From: an uncultured Ruminococcus sp.
Lineage (GTDB): Bacteria > Bacillota > Clostridia > Oscillospirales > Acutalibacteraceae
Direction: 5' to 3'
NCBI GenBank assembly: GCA_900539465.1
Contig: UQCF01000004.1
Span: 87,050-151,049 of the forward strand
Length of the DNA: 64,000 nt
Both the position numbers and the translations under genes were made by a program. Below are positions 16,456-25,705 of the stretch, one piece after another (within the stretch, counting starts at the first letter, position 1; each line of letters starts with the position of its first letter). A model generated the notes under the pieces. That model had not been told where the DNA came from, did not search any database, and worked only from the letters and a program-made list of their open reading frames with translations.

Positions 16456-17592
16456 TTATTTTATCCTTTTCATAATCGACTTTTGCGCCGATGAAATGCC
16501 TTGAATCAAATAGTCTATCTCGTCTTTTGTCGTGTATCTCGACAGGCTTATGCGTATGGCACTGTTTATTCTTGTGCCGTCAAGCTTCATTGACTGAAGC
16601 ACACGGCTCTTGTGACCCTTTGCGCATGCCGAACCGCCCGAGACGTAAATCCCCATTTCCGAGAGGTAGTTTACCATTACCTCCGAGGGAATACCGACGA
16701 CAGAAACATTGGTGACATAGGGCAGTGCGTCGCGCGGTGAGTTCAAAACAATTCCGTCCATAGACTCGATCTGTTCAAGCATATAATCCCTGAGTGCTGC
16801 CGTTTTGGCAAGCTGAATACTGAGATCCGGCAAAGCGTCCGCCGCCGCGCCGAAACCTGCTATTGCCGGCAAAGGTTCTGTCCCGGGGCGAATACCGTGT
16901 TCCTGCCCTCCGCCGAATACATGGTGAGCAAGGCGCGAACCTTTTTTGATAAACAGTGCGCCTGCACCTTTAGGTCCGTGAATTTTATGCGAGCTTATTG
17001 TCATAAGGTCAACACCCATGGCATAGGGCTTTAACGGTATTTTGCCGAATGCCTGAACTGCGTCGCAGTGAATGAGGGCGGGGGCGTTAAATTTTTTAAC
17101 GGCAATACGCGCCTTTTCTACTGCCTGAATTGTGCCGACCTCATTGTTGACCGCCATAATGCTTATGAGCGATGTTGAAGTATTTACTGCGGCATAAAGC
17201 TGTCTCTCGTCAAATCTGCCCTCAGAGTCAACATTGAGTCTTACAACGTCATAACCCTGCATCTCAAGCTGTTTAAACGGCTCTTCAACGCTCGGGTGCT
17301 CAATTGATGTTGTGATTATTCTCATACCCTTTGAGCGGTAGGCGTGAGCTGCGCCGAAAACGGCAATGTTGTTGCTCTCTGTGCCGCCGGACGTGAAATA
17401 TATCTCGCTCTCGTCGCATGAGAGCCTTTTTGCGATTGAACGACGTGATTTTTCGAGAACTTCGGCAGCCTCGATTCCGCCGAAATGGAGGGAGGACGGG
17501 TTGCCCCAATAGGTTGTGAGCGCACCTGTTACCGCATTTACGGCCTCCGGACACACCGGTGTAGTGGCGCTGTTGTCAAGATAGGCTTCCAT
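16456..17592 (-). CDS. Cysteine desulfurase, NifS/IscS family, ThiI partner
   Basis: 378 residues. The PLP-binding lysine is Lys203 in SSHKIHGPKGAG, and the sulfur-carrying cysteine is Cys323 in SGGSACAKG. The enzyme converts cysteine to alanine and passes persulfide sulfur on; with thiI next in the operon, tRNA thiolation is the most likely use (NifZ role), although it may also serve iron-sulfur assembly. It heads a minus-strand run that continues through thiI, cinA and the sortase block. Confidence 0.93.
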   Translation of the reverse strand: MEAYLDNSATTPVCPEAVNAVTGALTTYWGNPSSLHFGGIEAAEVLEKSRRSIAKRLSCDESEIYFTSGGTESNNIAVFGAAHAYRSKGMRIITTSIEHPSVEEPFKQLEMQGYDVVRLNVDSEGRFDERQLYAAVNTSTSLISIMAVNNEVGTIQAVEKARIAVKKFNAPALIHCDAVQAFGKIPLKPYAMGVDLMTISSHKIHGPKGAGALFIKKGSRLAHHVFGGGQEHGIRPGTEPLPAIAGFGAAADALPDLSIQLAKTAALRDYMLEQIESMDGIVLNSPRDALPYVTNVSVVGIPSEVMVNYLSEMGIYVSGGSACAKGHKSRVLQSMKLDGTRINSAIRISLSRYTTKDEIDYLIQGISSAQKSIMKRIK

Positions 17593-17773
17593 TTAACATC
17601 CCTCCGTAAGAAGATAATTATTGCTTTGAAAATAGACGTTAATATTATACATCATTTTTACCTCTCTTGCAATATTTTTTTGCATAATAATAGATATATA
17701 TTTATTGGAAAATGCACCCGATTTTTCTGTTCGGGAGTTTGATTTTTGCCTCCCTGATAACAGTGTATGATGT

Positions 17774-17802
17774 TTTGACCTTTAATGTAACGATTTTTGA
17801 CT
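17774..17802. promoter_or_regulatory. Isolated CtsR-type heptads
   Basis: TTTGACC (17774-17780) and TTTGACT (17796-17802) match single CtsR heptads in inverted orientation but are too far apart for a standard operator. They may be remnants or a weak auxiliary site. The rest of 17593-17897 is AT-rich and holds no gene that I can support. Confidence 0.3.
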
Positions 17803-17897
17803 TTCAAGCAAAATAAAAAAATCAGAAAAAACGCAAATAAGTGAGAAAAATGCAGCATGAAAGAGATAATTTGAAATGTCATATCAAAAATTATTAC

Positions 17898-17914
17898 TTT
17901 GACCTTATTTGACC
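17898..17914 (-). promoter_or_regulatory. CtsR operator, upstream copy
   Basis: On the minus strand this reads GGTCAAATAAGGTCAAA, a full match to the CtsR consensus (two RGTCAAA heptads, 3-base gap). A further overlapping pair of heptads follows at 17916-17928, so the -35 region is covered by binding sites. Confidence 0.85.
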
Positions 17915-17916
17915 TT

Positions 17917-17944
17917 TTGACTTTGACCGGAAATCGTGTATAAT
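17917..17944 (+). promoter_or_regulatory. Promoter of the ctsR operon
   Basis: -35 TTGACT (17917-17922), 16-base spacer and -10 TATAAT (17939-17944). It lies between the two CtsR operators; the -35 itself is built from CtsR heptads. Confidence 0.85.
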
Positions 17945-17947
17945 TAA

Positions 17948-17964
17948 AGTCAAAGAAAGTCAAA
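17948..17964 (+). promoter_or_regulatory. CtsR operator at the transcription start
   Basis: AGTCAAAGAAAGTCAAA is a perfect direct-repeat CtsR box, three bases past the -10, so CtsR bound here would block transcription initiation. Confidence 0.92.
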
Positions 17965-17975
17965 GACAAAGAGAG

Positions 17976-18443
17976 ATGAAAGATATGAACATGAGCAATG
18001 AAATTGCCAATATGATATTGCATATGCTTGAGGGCAGCGGATTTACCGAAATACAGCGCAACGAGCTGGCTCAAAGTATAGGCTGTGTGCCGAGCCAGAT
18101 CAACTATGTTATTTCGTCAAGATTTACGCCCGAGCACGGTTATATTGTAGAGAGCAGGCGAGGCGGCGGAGGCTATGTGAGAATATCAAGAGTGAACTAC
18201 GATAAAGGTTCGGCTCTGATGCACGTCATAAACAGTATAGGTCAGAGCGCAGATGAAGCGACGTGCCGCGCTCATATAAAAAATCTTAACTATCAAAAAT
18301 TCATAAATGACGATATAGCCGCGGCGGCGCTGGCGGTCACAGGTGATAAGTGCCTTAAAGACATTGATCAGCAGACCAGAGACATCGCCCGTGCGGCAAT
18401 ATTTAAACAGATACTTTTGAGTACGATAAAGAAAGGGAGATAA
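17976..18443 (+). CDS. ctsR: CtsR, class III heat-shock repressor
   Basis: 155 residues. The N-terminal winged helix with the glycine-rich wing (ESRRGGGGYVRI) is the operator- and temperature-sensing element; McsB phosphorylates arginines in this wing. Two perfect CtsR operators lie in its own promoter, so the operon is autoregulated. First gene of ctsR-mcsA-mcsB-clpC; mcsA starts 3 bases after its stop. The start is slightly uncertain because ATG also occurs at 17985 and 17991. Confidence 0.96.
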   Translation: MKDMNMSNEIANMILHMLEGSGFTEIQRNELAQSIGCVPSQINYVISSRFTPEHGYIVESRRGGGGYVRISRVNYDKGSALMHVINSIGQSADEATCRAHIKNLNYQKFINDDIAAAALAVTGDKCLKDIDQQTRDIARAAIFKQILLSTIKKGR

Positions 18444-18446
18444 TTT

Positions 18447-18977
18447 ATGCTTTGTCAGAATTGCGGAAAAAATGAAGCTACCACCCATATCAAAAGAGTG
18501 GTAAACGGCGATACAACAGAAACACATCTTTGCGCGGAGTGCGCTCAGCATCTCGGTTACGGCGATATGTTCAGCGGCTTCGGCTTAAATCTTGACGATT
18601 TCTTCGGCAGCTTTTTAGGCGACAGCGTTCAGAAGCTTTCTTCGCCGACGGAGCAAAGATGCCCCAAGTGCGGCTGCACCTTCGGCGATATAGTAAACAG
18701 CGGCAAAATAGGCTGCAGCGAGTGTTACAGAACCTTTTACGATAAACTACTTCCGTCGATACAAAGAATACACGGCAGAATAAAACACAACGGAAAGCTT
18801 GTTTCCGCACCGCAGACCGAAATGAAAAAAGAAGAACCCGTTAAAGAGAATCCTATCGAAAAACTCAAAAAAGAGCTTGAAAAAGCCATTGCCGACCAAG
18901 AGTTTGAGCAGGCGGCTGTTTTGAGAGACAAAATTAAAGAGATTGAAAACAATTCTTCTAAAAATATAGAAGAATAA
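18447..18977 (+). CDS. mcsA: McsA, zinc-finger activator of McsB
   Basis: 176 residues. Two pairs of CxxC zinc motifs: Cys3/Cys6 with Cys29/Cys32, and a second set in CPKCG and CSEC around residues 72-93. A UVR domain (KKELEKAIADQEFEQAAVLRD, split here as KKELEKAIADQ and FEQAAVLRDKI) ends the protein. McsA activates the arginine kinase McsB and links it to ClpC. GGGAG lies 8 bases before the ATG. Confidence 0.95.
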   Translation: MLCQNCGKNEATTHIKRVVNGDTTETHLCAECAQHLGYGDMFSGFGLNLDDFFGSFLGDSVQKLSSPTEQRCPKCGCTFGDIVNSGKIGCSECYRTFYDKLLPSIQRIHGRIKHNGKLVSAPQTEMKKEEPVKENPIEKLKKELEKAIADQEFEQAAVLRDKIKEIENNSSKNIEE

Positions 18978-19008
18978 CGCTGTATCAACGAAAGATAAGG
19001 TGAATAGT

Positions 19009-20013
19009 ATGGATAAATGGTATATAGAAAGCGGAGAACAGGGCGATATAGTCCTGAGCACAAGAGTACGTTTAGCGAGAAATATCGATGAATACCCGTT
19101 CCCGGCAAGACTTAACGCACAGGGCAAAAAAGAAGTGTGCGAAAAGGTTAGGGATTTGCTTCTTTCTCAAAAGGAATGGGATTTCAGCTACACTCAAATG
19201 AAGAATCTTTCAAAGGCGCAGCGCATATCGCTTGCCGAGAGACATCTTATAAGCCCAGACTTTATTTCACAGCAGGACGGTGCGCTTATCCTCACCGATG
19301 ACGAGGCGATAAGCATTATGCTTTGCGAAGAAGACCATATTCGCTTGCAGGTGATGATGTCGGGACTTGCACTCAAAGAGGCATACAGCGTTGCTGATAA
19401 AATAGACAATATTCTTTCTGCCGGGCTTAACTATGCTTTTGACGAGAGAATAGGCTATCTTACCCAATGCCCGACAAACCTCGGCACGGCAATGAGAGCG
19501 TCCGTTATGCTTCATCTGCCGGCACTCACAAAGTGCGGTCAGATAGGCAGGCTTGCCTCTACCGTTTCAAAGCTCGGTCTTGTTATCAGGGGAGCGCACG
19601 GCGAGGGCACAAGCCCCAAGGGCGAAATATATCAGCTCAGCAATCAGATAACACTCGGAATATCTGAAGAAGAGGCACTTGATAATTTGCAGTCAATAGC
19701 CTTGCAGCTTGTTGCACAGGAGCGTGCGGCGGCGCAGTCTTTGATGGAAAATCCCGCGCAGGAGGACAAAATGTGGCGTGCACTCGGCATACTCAAAAAT
19801 GCAAGAATGCTCAGCTGCGATGAATTTATGGAACTTGCTTCGCTCGTCAGAATGGGCGCAAGAGCAGGTAAAATAGATGTTGATATTAAAAAACTTAACG
19901 AAATAACTTACAGCGTACAGCCGGCAACCATAAACGCCCACGAGGGCAGGGAGCTGACCGCACAGCAAAGAGACATAATGCGTGCGGATATGGTACGCAA
20001 GGCATTTGCATAA
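19009..20013 (+). CDS. mcsB: McsB, protein arginine kinase
   Basis: 334 residues from the ATG at 19009, preferred over a GTG at 19000 because AAGG sits just upstream of the ATG. The phosphagen-kinase fold is clear: STRVRLARN near residue 20, CPTNLGTAMRASVMLHLP around the catalytic cysteine, and GAHGEGTSPKGEIYQLSN. McsB phosphorylates arginine in CtsR and in damaged proteins; phosphoarginine marks them for ClpCP. The glycine that usually follows CPTNLGT is alanine here, a minor change. Confidence 0.95.
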   Translation: MDKWYIESGEQGDIVLSTRVRLARNIDEYPFPARLNAQGKKEVCEKVRDLLLSQKEWDFSYTQMKNLSKAQRISLAERHLISPDFISQQDGALILTDDEAISIMLCEEDHIRLQVMMSGLALKEAYSVADKIDNILSAGLNYAFDERIGYLTQCPTNLGTAMRASVMLHLPALTKCGQIGRLASTVSKLGLVIRGAHGEGTSPKGEIYQLSNQITLGISEEEALDNLQSIALQLVAQERAAAQSLMENPAQEDKMWRALGILKNARMLSCDEFMELASLVRMGARAGKIDVDIKKLNEITYSVQPATINAHEGRELTAQQRDIMRADMVRKAFA

Positions 20014-20060
20014 CAAACAAAATTCAGTTCAAGAATATAATATAAAGGAGAGGTGCTGTT

Positions 20061-22505
20061 ATGTATAAATTCACAGGCTTCACGCAAAAAGCAAACATCG
20101 CGTTAAACGACGCTATTGAAACGGCTGAAGATCTCGGCCATACCTATATCGGAAGCGAGCACCTTCTTATCGGTCTGCTTCACAGTGAATCCAGCGTAGC
20201 TTATGCCGCTCTTACGGCAAAGGGTATAACCGCAGACAGAGTTGAGAATGTTTTGAAATCCACCGTCGGCATAGGTACTCCCACAATGCTTTCGCCCAAC
20301 GAATTCACCCCGAGAAGCAAGCAGATAATAGAGAGTGCGATAGCTGCCGCCCGTGCAATGGGTCACAGTTATGTCGGCACAGAGCATTTGCTCATTGCAA
20401 TAGCAAAGGATGAGAGCTGCTTCGCAATGACGGTTCTTTCACAGCTCGGCGTATCCTCAAACGATATAATAAATGAAATAACAAAGAACGTCAGCACATC
20501 GCCGAGCGGCAGTGCACCGTCGGCAAGTTCAAATAAAAAGTCGTCTACTCCGACCGTTGAGCAGTTCGGCAGAGATTTAACCGCTATGGCAAAAGAGGGC
20601 AAGATCGACCCCGTCATCGGCAGACAGAACGAGATTAACAGAGTTATTCAAATTCTTATCAGACGTACCAAAAACAACCCCTGCCTTATCGGTGAACCCG
20701 GTGTAGGCAAAACCGCGATAGCAGAGGGCTTGGCTCTTAAAATCGCCAACGGCGAGGTTCCCGAGCTTCTTAAAGATAAAAGGATTATTTCGCTTGACCT
20801 CACAAGCATGGTCGCCGGCACAAAATACAGGGGCGACTTTGAGGAACGTATAAAATCCGCAATAGACGAGGTTATCAAGGCGGGTGACGTAATACTCTTT
20901 ATTGATGAGGTTCATACTCTTATGGGCGCAGGCTCGGCAGAGGGCGCGGTTGACGCCGCAAACATCTTGAAGCCCTCGCTTGCAAGGGGCGAGCTTCAGG
21001 TTATCGGCGCAACAACGCTCGATGAATACCGCAAAAATATTGAAAAAGACGCCGCACTTGAAAGACGTTTTCAGCCCATTGTTGTCGGCGAACCCTCGCA
21101 GGAGGAAGCTATCGAAATCCTCAAAGGTTTGCACGATAAATATGAGGCTCACCACAACGTCAAAATTCCCGACGACGCCATTGAAGCGGCTGTTCATCTT
21201 TCTTCAAGATATATCACCGACAGATATTTGCCCGATAAAGCGATAGACCTTATCGACGAGGCTGCTTCAAAAATCAGACTTCGTGCTTTTACTCCGCCCG
21301 AAAATATAAAAGAACTTGAAGATAAAATCAAATCAATTTCGGATGAAAAAGCTTCGGCTGTCAACAGCCAGAATTATGAGCTTGCCGCAAGACTTCGTGA
21401 CGAAGAAAAAGAGGCTCAGAAAAAGCTTGACGAGGCTAAAGACTCCTGGAGCAGAAAGAGCTGCGAAATGAAAGGCGTTGTAACACCTGAGGATATAGCG
21501 GCTGTTGTGTCCGAATGGACTCATATCCCGATAGTTCAGCTCACCAGGGAGGAAAGCGACAGACTTCTTCACCTTGAGGATGAGCTTCACCGCAGGGTTA
21601 TCGGTCAAGACAAAGCGGTTTCTGCGGTTGCAAAGGCTATCCGCAGGGGCAGGGTAGGTCTTAAAGACCCCAACCGTCCTACGGGTTCGTTTATCTTCCT
21701 CGGTCCTACCGGCGTAGGCAAAACAGAGCTTTGCAAGGCACTTGCGGCAACAATGTTCGGCGATGAAAACGCGCTTATAAGGCTTGATATGTCAGAGTAT
21801 ATGGAGAAGCACACCGTTTCTAAAATGGTAGGCTCACCTCCCGGATATGTCGGCTATGAAGAGGGCGGTCAGCTCACCGAGAAAGTACGCCGCAAACCCT
21901 ACAGCGTAGTTCTTTTTGATGAGATTGAAAAAGCGCATCCCGATGTGTTCAATATGCTTTTGCAGATTTTGGACGACGGTATTCTCACCGACTCGCAGGG
22001 CAGAAAGGTTGACTTCAAAAATACCGTTATCATAATGACGTCAAACGTTGGTGCAAAGCTTATAAGCGGCGGTTCAGGTTCGCTCGGCTTCAATTCGGAT
22101 AAGGACAGCAGCGGCACACTCAGCGACAGCAAAATACGCGATGCCGTTATGGGCGAGCTTAAAAAGATGTTCAGACCCGAGTTCCTTAACAGGGTTGACG
22201 ATATAATTGTATTTGAGCAGCTCAAAAAGGACGATATTAAAAAGATTGCCTCCAACATGCTTGAGATACTCAGAAAGCGCACAAGCGGACTCGGTATTGA
22301 AATAAGCTTTGACGAAAGCGCTGTTGATAAAATAGCGGATGAGGGCTTTGACCCGGTATACGGCGCAAGACCGCTCAGAAGAGCTATTCAGTCAAAAATC
22401 GAGGATAAGCTCAGTGAAAAGATGCTTGACTCTTCTGTTTCGGCAGGCAAAAAATATGTATGCAAATATAAAGATGATGACTTTGTATTTGAAGAGGCAG
22501 AATAA
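20061..22505 (+). CDS. clpC: ClpC, Hsp100 ATPase of ClpCP
   Basis: 814 residues. Double Clp-N repeat (residues 1-145), AAA+ domain 1 with Walker A GEPGVGKT at 211, a middle domain with a UVR-like segment (YELAARLRDEEKEAQ near 440), and AAA+ domain 2 with Walker A GPTGVGKT at 548. It unfolds arginine-phosphorylated and adaptor-bound proteins for ClpP (encoded at 1526-2107). Last gene of the CtsR operon; a hairpin terminator follows. Confidence 0.97.
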   Translation: MYKFTGFTQKANIALNDAIETAEDLGHTYIGSEHLLIGLLHSESSVAYAALTAKGITADRVENVLKSTVGIGTPTMLSPNEFTPRSKQIIESAIAAARAMGHSYVGTEHLLIAIAKDESCFAMTVLSQLGVSSNDIINEITKNVSTSPSGSAPSASSNKKSSTPTVEQFGRDLTAMAKEGKIDPVIGRQNEINRVIQILIRRTKNNPCLIGEPGVGKTAIAEGLALKIANGEVPELLKDKRIISLDLTSMVAGTKYRGDFEERIKSAIDEVIKAGDVILFIDEVHTLMGAGSAEGAVDAANILKPSLARGELQVIGATTLDEYRKNIEKDAALERRFQPIVVGEPSQEEAIEILKGLHDKYEAHHNVKIPDDAIEAAVHLSSRYITDRYLPDKAIDLIDEAASKIRLRAFTPPENIKELEDKIKSISDEKASAVNSQNYELAARLRDEEKEAQKKLDEAKDSWSRKSCEMKGVVTPEDIAAVVSEWTHIPIVQLTREESDRLLHLEDELHRRVIGQDKAVSAVAKAIRRGRVGLKDPNRPTGSFIFLGPTGVGKTELCKALAATMFGDENALIRLDMSEYMEKHTVSKMVGSPPGYVGYEEGGQLTEKVRRKPYSVVLFDEIEKAHPDVFNMLLQILDDGILTDSQGRKVDFKNTVIIMTSNVGAKLISGGSGSLGFNSDKDSSGTLSDSKIRDAVMGELKKMFRPEFLNRVDDIIVFEQLKKDDIKKIASNMLEILRKRTSGLGIEISFDESAVDKIADEGFDPVYGARPLRRAIQSKIEDKLSEKMLDSSVSAGKKYVCKYKDDDFVFEEAE

Positions 22506-22550
22506 TATTTTCAATAACGCTGTTGCCACATTAGGCAGCGCAATCTATTA

Positions 22551-22608
22551 AAAAGCTGTAATTCGGATTGAAGCATATGCTTGCAGGCAATCCGGGTTAC
22601 GGCTTTTT
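22551..22608 (+). terminator. Terminator of the ctsR-clpC operon
   Basis: The arm beginning AAAAGCTGTAA at 22551 pairs with the arm ending TTACGGCTTTTT; the middle part GGATTG pairs with CAATCC. A T-run follows. Confidence 0.85.
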
Positions 22609-22644
22609 GTTGTTTTTGCAAAAAATATTATTGACCGTATCTAC

Positions 22645-22673
22645 TGGACTTTTAATATGAACCATGGTAGAAT
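22645..22673 (+). promoter_or_regulatory. Promoter of the signalling cassette
   Basis: TGGACT (22645-22650), 17-base spacer, TAGAAT (22668-22673), 44 bases before the first ATG. A TTGACC at 22631 is an alternative -35 without a good -10. Confidence 0.45.
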
Positions 22674-22717
22674 AAAACAAATAATATATTAAATTTTATT
22701 TCAGAAAGATTTTGACT

Positions 22718-25159
22718 ATGTCGATATTAAAGCTTATGGTGGCTGTTATGTGCCCGGCGATTATTTCGGGCATATTTACTTTGCTGGATAAAAAAACAAA
22801 ATTTAAAGATTTTTCTTATGCGTCACGCCAAATTATAATCGGTGTGGCTTTTGGAATTTTTGCCGTTCTTTCTACAGAATACGGTGTGGACATAGGCGGA
22901 GCGATACTTAACGTGCGCGATTCTGCGCCGCTTTGTGCTGGACTGCTCTTTGGCGGACCTGCCGGAATGATCGCAGGAGTTATCGGCGGTGTTGAACGTT
23001 GGCTTTGCGTATATTGGGGCGGCGCACAGTATACAAGGTTGGCATGCTCTGTTGCAACGCTTTTTGCGGGTTTGTTTGCCGCATTGCTTCGCAAGAGGAT
23101 GTTTGACAACAAACGTCCGACCTTTGGGTTTATGTTTGGATTTGCTCTTGTTACCGAAGTCTTTCATATGCTGCTTGTGCTTGTGACTAATATGAGCGAT
23201 ATGTCATATGCTTTTGAGTTCGTTAGGCAGTGTACAACGGTAATGACTCTTTGCAATGGCTTGGCAGTGTCATTTGCTTATGTTGCCGCAGGAGAAAGAA
23301 TTTTTGAAAAGCTCAAGCCCCGGCCTCTTATAAGAGACTTTACAAAAATACTTTTTATAAGCGTTGTGGGAGCGTTTGTTGTTACCGGTTCATTGACCTA
23401 CCTCATACACACCGAAATTTCGAGTCATGAGGCAGGCTCTCTTCTTGAATATAATGCCGATGATATTTGCGCCGAGCTTAAAGAAAACGGACTCAGCAAA
23501 AGACTTGCAAGTTGGAGAACAGGGCAAACGGGAGGGCTTCTTATTTGCAATAAAAGCGGAAGACCGTTGATAGCAAGCCGTGCAGGCAAGCGCGTTTCAT
23601 CATTATCCGATTGGGAAAATTGTGAAATTAACCTCAAAGACGCTTGTTATAAAACTTCAATGGGCGGTGAAAAAGTTTATTGCTTGGTCACCGAAACCGA
23701 AGATTATTATGTGTTTGTTTTTACCCCTGTTAAAGAGGCTGATTTGTTTAGAAATGTAACGCTTTATATGTCGGTTTTTATGGAGATAATTATTTACGTC
23801 ACCATTTTTTGCATAGTTTATCAGATTATGAAAAGAAAAATGGTAGATAGGCTTCATGAGGTAAACGCAGGCTTGAACGATATTACATACGGCAAGCTTG
23901 ATACTGTTATTGATGTCAGAACGTGCCGTGAATTTTCAGATCTTTCAGACGACATAAATAAAACGGTTGATACGCTTAAAGAGCATATTTCGGAAGCGGA
24001 AAAACGTATTGACCGCGAGCTTGAACTTGCAAGGCAGATACAAAAATCTGCAGTGCCGTTTATATTTCCGCCATTCCCGAAGCGTAAGGATTTTGACATA
24101 TATGCGCTTATGAACACGGCAAAGGAAGTCGGCGGAGATTTTTATGATTTCTATTTTACCGATGATAAGCATTTTGCCTTTTTGATTGCAGACGTGTCTG
24201 GCAAAGGCATTCCCGCAGCTATGTTTATGATGGCTTCAAAAACGCTTATAAAGGGACTTGCGGAGCGCGGAAAAACGGTCGACGAGGTTTTTAACGAAAC
24301 AAATGAAAAGCTTTGCCGCAATAATGACGCAGGTATGTTTGTGACGGCATGGATGGGTGCTGTAAATCTTGAAACGGGTCACATGGCTTATGCGAATGCA
24401 GGGCATAATCCGCCGCTGATTTGCAAAAACAACGGTGAGTTTCAATATTTAAAGTCCAAGCCGAACTTTATTCTCGCCGGTATGGAAGAAACACGATACC
24501 GTAAATATGAAATGACGCTGTATCCCGGTGATGTACTGTTTCTTTACACCGACGGAATAACGGAAGCATCAGATATTAACGGCAAATTTTACGGCGAAGA
24601 CAAGCTTTTGCGCTCACTTTTAAGCGTAAAAGAAAGGTCGCCTAAAATGATTTGCAAAACTGTAGAGTCGGATACGCTGAAATTTGCCGGTTCTGCACCA
24701 CAGGCAGATGATATGACTATGCTCTCTTTCAGATTGAATTATATGCAGTCTGCTAACAGCATAACCGTTTATCCGGATATAAAATCGCTGCATAAGGTTT
24801 CCGAATTTCTTTCGGAGAAGCTTTCAATGCTGAATATTTCAAAGAGTGTGCTTAACAAAATTCAAGTAAGCGTTGATGAAATTTATTCAAATATTATGAA
24901 GTTCAGCTCTGCGGATTTTGTCAAAATAAAGTTTTTGTTTGCAAATGAGAGATTGTCGCTTGTGTTTACGGATAACGGCAGACAATATGACCCGACTGCT
25001 GCAGAAAGTCCGGATATTACCCTTTCTGCTCAGGATAGAAAAATCGGTGGTCTTGGAATATTCATGGTAAAAAATCTTGCTTCCCGTGTGCAATATGAAT
25101 ATAAAAATTCGGAAAATATGCTTACGGTAGATTTCAATCTTAAAGATGCGGAGAAATGA
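22718..25159 (+). CDS. Membrane SpoIIE/RsbU-type phosphatase fused to an RsbW-type ATPase domain
   Basis: 813 residues from the ATG at 22718 (a TTG at 22712 is less likely). Residues 1-200: a multi-pass region like the 5TM receptor of LytS kinases (LLFGGPAGMIAGVIGG). Residues 210-360: two membrane helices around an extracytoplasmic loop. Then a HAMP-like linker, a PP2C phosphatase domain (about 455-675) with metal-site motifs VGGDFYD, ADVSGKG, ANAGHNPP and YTDGITEA, and a C-terminal GHKL ATPase domain with VDEIYSNIMKFS, FTDNGRQYDP and GGLGIFMV. Phosphatase and anti-sigma-type kinase normally act against each other on a STAS protein; one such protein is encoded two genes downstream. Confidence 0.9.
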   Translation: MSILKLMVAVMCPAIISGIFTLLDKKTKFKDFSYASRQIIIGVAFGIFAVLSTEYGVDIGGAILNVRDSAPLCAGLLFGGPAGMIAGVIGGVERWLCVYWGGAQYTRLACSVATLFAGLFAALLRKRMFDNKRPTFGFMFGFALVTEVFHMLLVLVTNMSDMSYAFEFVRQCTTVMTLCNGLAVSFAYVAAGERIFEKLKPRPLIRDFTKILFISVVGAFVVTGSLTYLIHTEISSHEAGSLLEYNADDICAELKENGLSKRLASWRTGQTGGLLICNKSGRPLIASRAGKRVSSLSDWENCEINLKDACYKTSMGGEKVYCLVTETEDYYVFVFTPVKEADLFRNVTLYMSVFMEIIIYVTIFCIVYQIMKRKMVDRLHEVNAGLNDITYGKLDTVIDVRTCREFSDLSDDINKTVDTLKEHISEAEKRIDRELELARQIQKSAVPFIFPPFPKRKDFDIYALMNTAKEVGGDFYDFYFTDDKHFAFLIADVSGKGIPAAMFMMASKTLIKGLAERGKTVDEVFNETNEKLCRNNDAGMFVTAWMGAVNLETGHMAYANAGHNPPLICKNNGEFQYLKSKPNFILAGMEETRYRKYEMTLYPGDVLFLYTDGITEASDINGKFYGEDKLLRSLLSVKERSPKMICKTVESDTLKFAGSAPQADDMTMLSFRLNYMQSANSITVYPDIKSLHKVSEFLSEKLSMLNISKSVLNKIQVSVDEIYSNIMKFSSADFVKIKFLFANERLSLVFTDNGRQYDPTAAESPDITLSAQDRKIGGLGIFMVKNLASRVQYEYKNSENMLTVDFNLKDAEK

Positions 25160-25692
25160 AATTGATACAAAAAGCTTTTTTATTCGCCTATGAGGCACAC
25201 AAAAATCAATTCAGAAAAGGCGGTAAACCCTATATTTCGCATCCGTTTACAGTTGCGACGGAGCTTGCCAAAAACGGCGCTTCGGATGAACTCATTTGTG
25301 CCGGACTTTTGCACGATGTTATTGAGGATGCAGGTGTTACACAGAGAGAGATTCAAGAAAAATTCGGCGAAAAAATTGCAAGACTTGTTCGCGAAGACAG
25401 TGAAGATAAATCTCTTTCGTGGGAGCAAAGAAAACAAAGTACTCTTAATGAGCTGAAAAACGGAAACAGAGAAATGTGTATGCTGGTTTGCGCCGATAAG
25501 CTTGCAAATTTGCGAGAAATTTATGAACAGCTTGAGCTGGGCAATGCAGATGTTTGGAGCCGGTTTAAACGCGGAAAGGATAAACAAGAGTGGCTTTATC
25601 GTGAAATGCTTGATGTGCTTTCGCCTGTTGATGATTTGAAAATGTATAAAGAACTGAATACTTTGACCGACAAGGTGTTTGGCAGCAAATAA
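25156..25692 (+). CDS. Small HD-domain protein, likely (p)ppGpp hydrolase
   Basis: 178 residues, a free-standing hydrolase domain with no synthetase part. Motifs match the hydrolase half of RelA/SpoT and small alarmone hydrolases: RKGGKPYISHPFTVA, LLHDVIEDAG (the HD and ED metal/catalytic residues near 53-57) and ADKLANLRE. It would remove pyrophosphate from (p)ppGpp, or from another nucleotide as some relatives do. The ATG overlaps the stop of the phosphatase-kinase gene (ATGA), so the two are translationally coupled, an unusual pairing. Confidence 0.85.
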   Translation: MKLIQKAFLFAYEAHKNQFRKGGKPYISHPFTVATELAKNGASDELICAGLLHDVIEDAGVTQREIQEKFGEKIARLVREDSEDKSLSWEQRKQSTLNELKNGNREMCMLVCADKLANLREIYEQLELGNADVWSRFKRGKDKQEWLYREMLDVLSPVDDLKMYKELNTLTDKVFGSK

Positions 25693-25705
25693 AGGAGAAC
25701 GGAAA

